Shown piece by piece: positions 5,869 through 10,053 of a stretch of 10,053 nucleotides of DNA. The notes beneath the pieces were generated by a model, which was not told the DNA's origin, did no database searches, and saw nothing but the letters and a program-made list of their open reading frames with translations. The stretch lies in contig RFJV01000715.1 in NCBI GenBank assembly GCA_003694775.1, positions 1-10,053 of the forward strand, given 5' to 3'. Origin of the DNA: Chloroflexota bacterium. GTDB taxonomy: Bacteria > Chloroflexota > Anaerolineae > 4572-78 > J111. Positions within the stretch are counted from its first letter, which is position 1; every line of letters starts with the position of its first letter. Both the position numbers and the translations under genes were made by a program.

Positions 5869-7056
5869 TTATTTGCTAACTGCCTGGGCCTCAACAACCG
5901 GCTTCGGCAGACGAATGCCGTTTTCCCTGACCACCCGGTCCAGGAAATCGGCAATCAGATGGGTCATGGTGTCGACTTCCAGCAAAAAGGCATCGTGGCC
6001 CCAGGTGGACTGCAGGTTGCAGTAGGTCACGTCCGCGCCGACCGCGGTCAGGGCGCTGACGATTTCTTTGGAATGGTAGGCCGGGTACAGCCAGTCGGAG
6101 GTAAAAGAAACCACCAGGGTGGTGATGTGCGCGCTGTTCACAAAGGCATCGGCCAGGCGCTGGTGGCCGTTGCTCAGGTCAAAATAGTCCATCGCCTTGG
6201 TGATGTACAGGTAGCTGTTGGCGTCGAACCGCTCGGTAAAACGGTTGCCGTTGTATTTCAGGTAGCTTTCTACGGCGAACTCGGTTTCAAACTCGTAGCC
6301 GTACCGCTCCCGCCCCTGGAGCCGGCGGCCAAATTTCTGGTGCATAGATTCTTCGCTGAGGTAGGTGATGTGCCCAATCATCCGGGCCAGAGCCAGACCG
6401 GTGTTGGGCGGTGTTTTGTCGTAGTAGTCGCCGTTGTGCCAGTTGGGGTCGGCGTAGATAGCCTGCCGGCCTACCTCGCTGAAGGCGATGAGCATTGGCG
6501 AGTGGCGGGCGGTGGTTGCCAGCGGCAGGGCGGCCCGGACCCGCTCCGGGTAGCTGACCATCCACTGCAGAACCTGCATGCCGCCCATACTCCCCCCGGC
6601 CACAGCCAGCAGGGTGTCGATGCCCAGGTGGTCAATCAGATGGCGCTGGGCGCGCACCATGTCGGCAATGGTAATCACCGGAAAGTTGAGGCCGTACGGC
6701 TTGCCCGTTTTGGGGTTGATGGAGCCTGGCCCGGTTGACCCCTGACAGCCGCCGATGACGTTGGAGCAGATGACAAAGTATTTGTTGGTATCAAAGGCTT
6801 TGCCGGGGCCGATGCAGTCGTCCCACCAGCCGGGTTTGGCATCGTTGGGGGTGTAGTAGCCGGCCGCGTGGGAGTCGCCGGAAAGGGCATGCAGGATGAG
6901 GATGGCGTTGGAGCGGTCTTCGTTGAGCTGGCCGTAGGTTTCGTAAGCCAGGGTAATTGGCCCCAGCGTTTCGCCGCTGTCCAGCGGCATGGGGGCATCC
7001 TGGGCAAAGGTAAAGTATTTGCGCTGAACTATTCCAACAGACCTTTGAGCTTGCAT
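5869..7056 (-). CDS. metX: Homoserine O-acyltransferase (MetX)
   Basis: MetX is an alpha/beta-hydrolase-fold enzyme that transfers an acyl group, usually acetyl from acetyl-CoA, to homoserine, the committed step to methionine. Counting from ATG 7056 the protein has 395 aa. The oxyanion region is [12 protein letters not shown] (53-64). The nucleophile elbow is GGSMGGMQ with Ser156. The other triad members are Asp321 in SDWLYP and His354 in [18 protein letters not shown] (99-110) is a family signature. A GTG one codon upstream (7059) is also in frame, but GGAGG sits eight bases from the ATG, so I prefer ATG. Acetyl versus succinyl donor cannot be settled from the motifs I can read. The MetY neighbour agrees with acetyl, although MetX-MetW pairs that use succinyl are known. 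Confidence 0.95.
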   Translation of the reverse strand: MQAQRSVGIVQRKYFTFAQDAPMPLDSGETLGPITLAYETYGQLNEDRSNAILILHALSGDSHAAGYYTPNDAKPGWWDDCIGPGKAFDTNKYFVICSNVIGGCQGSTGPGSINPKTGKPYGLNFPVITIADMVRAQRHLIDHLGIDTLLAVAGGSMGGMQVLQWMVSYPERVRAALPLATTARHSPMLIAFSEVGRQAIYADPNWHNGDYYDKTPPNTGLALARMIGHITYLSEESMHQKFGRRLQGRERYGYEFETEFAVESYLKYNGNRFTERFDANSYLYITKAMDYFDLSNGHQRLADAFVNSAHITTLVVSFTSDWLYPAYHSKEIVSALTAVGADVTYCNLQSTWGHDAFLLEVDTMTHLIADFLDRVVRENGIRLPKPVVEAQAVSK

Positions 7057-7115
7057 CACCGGTTCCTCCTGCGTTCGTACAATCGGGGCGTCGTTCCAAT
7101 GCCAGAAAGATTACG

Positions 7116-7150
7116 CCTGCCGGGAGAAATTTGCAAATCCTCCCGGCAGG
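7116..7150. promoter_or_regulatory. Long palindrome upstream of metX
   Basis: CCTGCCGGGAG (7116-7126) pairs perfectly with CTCCCGGCAGG (7140-7150). The 13-base centre contains the self-complementary ATTTGCAAAT, so almost the whole 35 bases form one palindrome. No T-run follows on either strand, which argues against a simple intrinsic terminator. A weak promoter candidate overlaps it: minus-strand TTGCAA, 17 bases, then TAATCT ending near 7109. The site could therefore be an operator for metX-metW, or an RNA hairpin at the end of the metY transcript. Confidence 0.55.
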
Positions 7151-7183
7151 GTTATGTGAATGGGTCAGGGTAACAGTTTGTCT

Positions 7184-7213
7184 GCAGAACCGGTATTTCT
7201 ATGCCGGTTCTGC
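7184..7213 (-). terminator. Hairpin just after metY stop codon
   Basis: GCAGAACCGGTAT (7184-7196) pairs with ATGCCGGTTCTGC (7201-7213), with one G-T wobble and a 4-base loop. It begins six bases after the metY stop codon in the direction of transcription. The stem is strong but no T-tract follows. It may mark a factor-dependent end or protect the mRNA 3' end, and read-through into metX remains possible. Confidence 0.5.
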
Positions 7214-7219
7214 TGTGGC

Positions 7220-8595
<1,376 letters not shown>

Positions 8596-8611
8596 TCTGG
8601 TATCCGGTTGA

Positions 8612-8625
8612 CCGCCTGCCGGCGG
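8612..8625 (-). terminator. Small GC hairpin after cysE
   Basis: CCGCC and GGCGG pair around a 4-base loop, nine bases after the cysE stop (8637-8635) in transcription order. No T-run follows, so it is a weak candidate for a termination or mRNA-end signal only. Confidence 0.3.
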
Positions 8626-8634
8626 GTCGGTAAA

Positions 8635-9339
8635 TTAGATGGAAAAATCTTCCCCCCGCCAGATACCGCCGTTGACGGCCTGGGGCAGGGGCTGTCCGTT
8701 GGCCTGGCTGTCCAGGCGGCGCTCCAGCTCCTCAACGTGAATCATCAACGCGTTCAGCGTTTTGCCGATAACGTCCGGCAGGAGGCCGTGCTCCAGGTCC
8801 GGGATGGACTGGGCCGGCCGCGGCTTACTGCGGATGACCACCTCGCCCGGAATCCCGACCACCACCGAGTTGGGCGGGGTCGATTTGACCACCACCGCGT
8901 TGGCCCCTATCCGGCAATCATCGCCGATGGTGATGTTGCCCAGAATCTTGGCCCCGGCCCCAACGACCACCCGGTTGCCCAGGGTAGGATGGCGCTTTTC
9001 CTTTTTCCAGCTTGTCCCGCCCAGGGTTACGCCGTGGTACAGGGTAACATCCTCGCCGATTTCGGTGGTTTCGCCGATGACGACCCCCATCCCGTGGTCG
9101 ATAAAAAAGCCCGGCCCAATTTTGGCCCCCGGATGAATCTCAATGCCGGTTAGCCAGCGCATGATGTGAGATACCAGCCGGCCCAGCAGTTTGAAGTTGT
9201 GCCGCCACAGCCAGTGGGCCACCCGGTGTCCCCACAAGGCATGCAGGCCGGGGTAGCAGAGCAGAACCTCCAGCGTGCTTCGTGCCGCCGGGTCGCGCTG
9301 AAAAACGGCCTGAATATCACGGCGCAGTGTGCTGAACAT
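8635..9339 (-). CDS. cysE: Serine O-acetyltransferase
   Basis: CysE acetylates serine with acetyl-CoA to O-acetylserine, the substrate of CysK, and is usually feedback-inhibited by cysteine. From ATG 9339 the protein has 234 aa, the short form with a reduced N-terminal helical domain (1-60). A left-handed beta-helix follows, with hexapeptide repeats (about 66-170). Seen motifs are [11 protein letters not shown] (65-75), [18 protein letters not shown] (78-95) with likely catalytic His82, [10 protein letters not shown] (101-110), [19 protein letters not shown] (116-134) and VVGIPGEVV (160-168). The chain ends in D-F-S-I: the C-terminal isoleucine is the residue that docks in the CysK active site in cysteine synthase complexes. 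The frame is open 28 codons further upstream, but AAAGGAGGTGG next to ATG 9339 fixes the start. Confidence 0.96.
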   Translation of the reverse strand: MFSTLRRDIQAVFQRDPAARSTLEVLLCYPGLHALWGHRVAHWLWRHNFKLLGRLVSHIMRWLTGIEIHPGAKIGPGFFIDHGMGVVIGETTEIGEDVTLYHGVTLGGTSWKKEKRHPTLGNRVVVGAGAKILGNITIGDDCRIGANAVVVKSTPPNSVVVGIPGEVVIRSKPRPAQSIPDLEHGLLPDVIGKTLNALMIHVEELERRLDSQANGQPLPQAVNGGIWRGEDFSI

Positions 9340-9397
9340 TATACCACCTCCTTTTGAACGGATGAAGGCGGAGGGATGAAAGGAAAAGATAGAGAAG

Positions 9398-9425
9398 TCA
9401 ACCTTCAACCTTCCAACCTTCAACC
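9398..9425. repeat. Short tandem repeat between cysK and cysE
   Basis: On the plus strand the unit TTCAACC is repeated about four times with slight variation (TCAACC, TTCAACC, TTCCAACC, TTCAACC). It begins immediately after the cysK stop. The rest of the 87-base gap (9340-9426) is purine-rich on the plus strand and ends in the strong cysE ribosome binding site. No terminator or promoter is evident, so cysK and cysE may be co-transcribed. Confidence 0.6.
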
Positions 9426-9426
9426 C

Positions 9427-10053
9427 CTAATCCCCCAGCCCGGCAAACAGGGCAGTGCTCAGGTAGCGTTCCCCAAACGAGGGAATGATGACCACAATCA
9501 GCTTGTCCTTGTTTTCCGGTCGCTTGGCGACCTGCAGAGCCGCCCAGGTGGCCGCGCCGGACGAGATACCTACCAGCAGGCCCTCTTCCTGGGCCATGCG
9601 GCGGGCCGTATCAAAGGCATCTTCACTCTTTACCCGCACCACCTCATCAATGATGCTGGTGTTGAGCACGTCGGGGATGAAGCCGGCTCCGATACCCTGG
9701 ATGGGGTGCGGTCCTTTCTGCCCGCCCGACAGCACCGGCGACGCGTCCGGCTCCACGGCCACAGCCCGGAACGACGGTTTGCGGGCCTTGATAACCTCGG
9801 CCACGCCGGTAATGGTGCCGCCGGTTCCAACCCCCGCCACCAGGATGTCGACCTGCCCATCCGTGTCCCGCCAGATTTCCTCGGCGGTGGTTTTGCGGTG
9901 GATTTCCGGGTTGGCCGGGTTTTTGAACTGCTGGGGCATAAAGTAGTTCTCGTTGGCCGCAACCAGCTCTTCGGCCTTTTTGATGGCCCCGTTCATTCCC
10001 TCACTGCCGGGGGTCAGAATCAGTTCCGCGCCGTAGGCCCGCAGGAGCAAACG
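9427..10053 (-). CDS. cysK: Cysteine synthase (O-acetylserine sulfhydrylase), 5' truncated
   Basis: This PLP enzyme makes cysteine from O-acetylserine and sulfide. The reading frame runs off the right edge, so only the last 209 or so residues are present. About 100 N-terminal residues, including the PLP lysine, lie outside. Visible features are the phosphate-binding loop [28 protein letters not shown], the G-I-S-S-G-A segment and the C-terminal [12 protein letters not shown]. The opening [19 protein letters not shown] matches the CysK region just after the substrate-loop domain. These motifs favour CysK over CysM, cystathionine beta-synthase or threonine synthase. The stop is TAG at 9429-9427. 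It is followed by cysE on the same strand, so enzyme and substrate supplier are adjacent. Confidence 0.95.
   Translation of the reverse strand, partial: RLLLRAYGAELILTPGSEGMNGAIKKAEELVAANENYFMPQQFKNPANPEIHRKTTAEEIWRDTDGQVDILVAGVGTGGTITGVAEVIKARKPSFRAVAVEPDASPVLSGGQKGPHPIQGIGAGFIPDVLNTSIIDEVVRVKSEDAFDTARRMAQEEGLLVGISSGAATWAALQVAKRPENKDKLIVVIIPSFGERYLSTALFAGLGD

Noticed and set aside
9335..9345. TATAAT overlapping the cysE start codon as a -10 box
   Set aside because: No acceptable -35 lies about 17 bases upstream, and the sequence is explained by the ribosome binding site followed by ATG.
9340..9423. Longer cysE starting at 9423
   Set aside because: The extension translates the tandem repeat and purine-rich gap, and the very strong AAAGGAGGTGG is placed for ATG 9339.

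Overview
The window is a compact, GC-rich bacterial chromosome segment. Every convincing gene lies on the minus strand, so transcription runs from the right edge (10053) to the left edge (1). No mobile element, CRISPR array, tRNA or rRNA was found. The gene content is core metabolism and housekeeping. Frequent GTG/TTG starts, short intergenic gaps and the cysteine/methionine gene set suggest a free-living bacterium. A Chloroflexota (Anaerolineae-like) origin is my best guess, but it rests on general impression and not on a marker gene.

Right part (10053 to 5231): a sulfur amino-acid block. In transcription order it holds cysK (truncated by the window edge), cysE, metY, metX and metW. CysE makes O-acetylserine and CysK converts it with sulfide to cysteine. 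MetX acylates homoserine and MetY sulfhydrylates the product to homocysteine. MetW is the usual partner of MetX. Together they form a direct-sulfhydrylation route from sulfide to both cysteine and homocysteine. The gaps in front of metY and metX hold strong hairpins.

Middle part (5208 to 1713): a strong sigma70-type promoter (TTGCCC, 17 bp, TATAAT) sits just after metW and drives rpsO (S15). Next come a hairpin terminator or attenuator, pnp (polynucleotide phosphorylase with an RG-rich tail) and, 17 bp later, lepB (signal peptidase I). A near-perfect intrinsic terminator overlaps the lepB stop codon. The rpsO leader carries a 26-codon open frame that begins exactly at the predicted transcription start and ends in a GTGA overlap with rpsO.

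Left part (1702 to 1): a second promoter with the same -35 hexamer drives a TTG-started AI-2E-family membrane protein, whose stop codon directly abuts a 110-aa protein I do not recognise. The left edge (16 to 76) holds a palindromic repeat made of two related hairpins.

I did not find a clearly new multi-gene system. The most interesting points are regulatory: the rpsO leader, the hairpins ahead of metX and metY, the edge palindrome and the unknown small protein.
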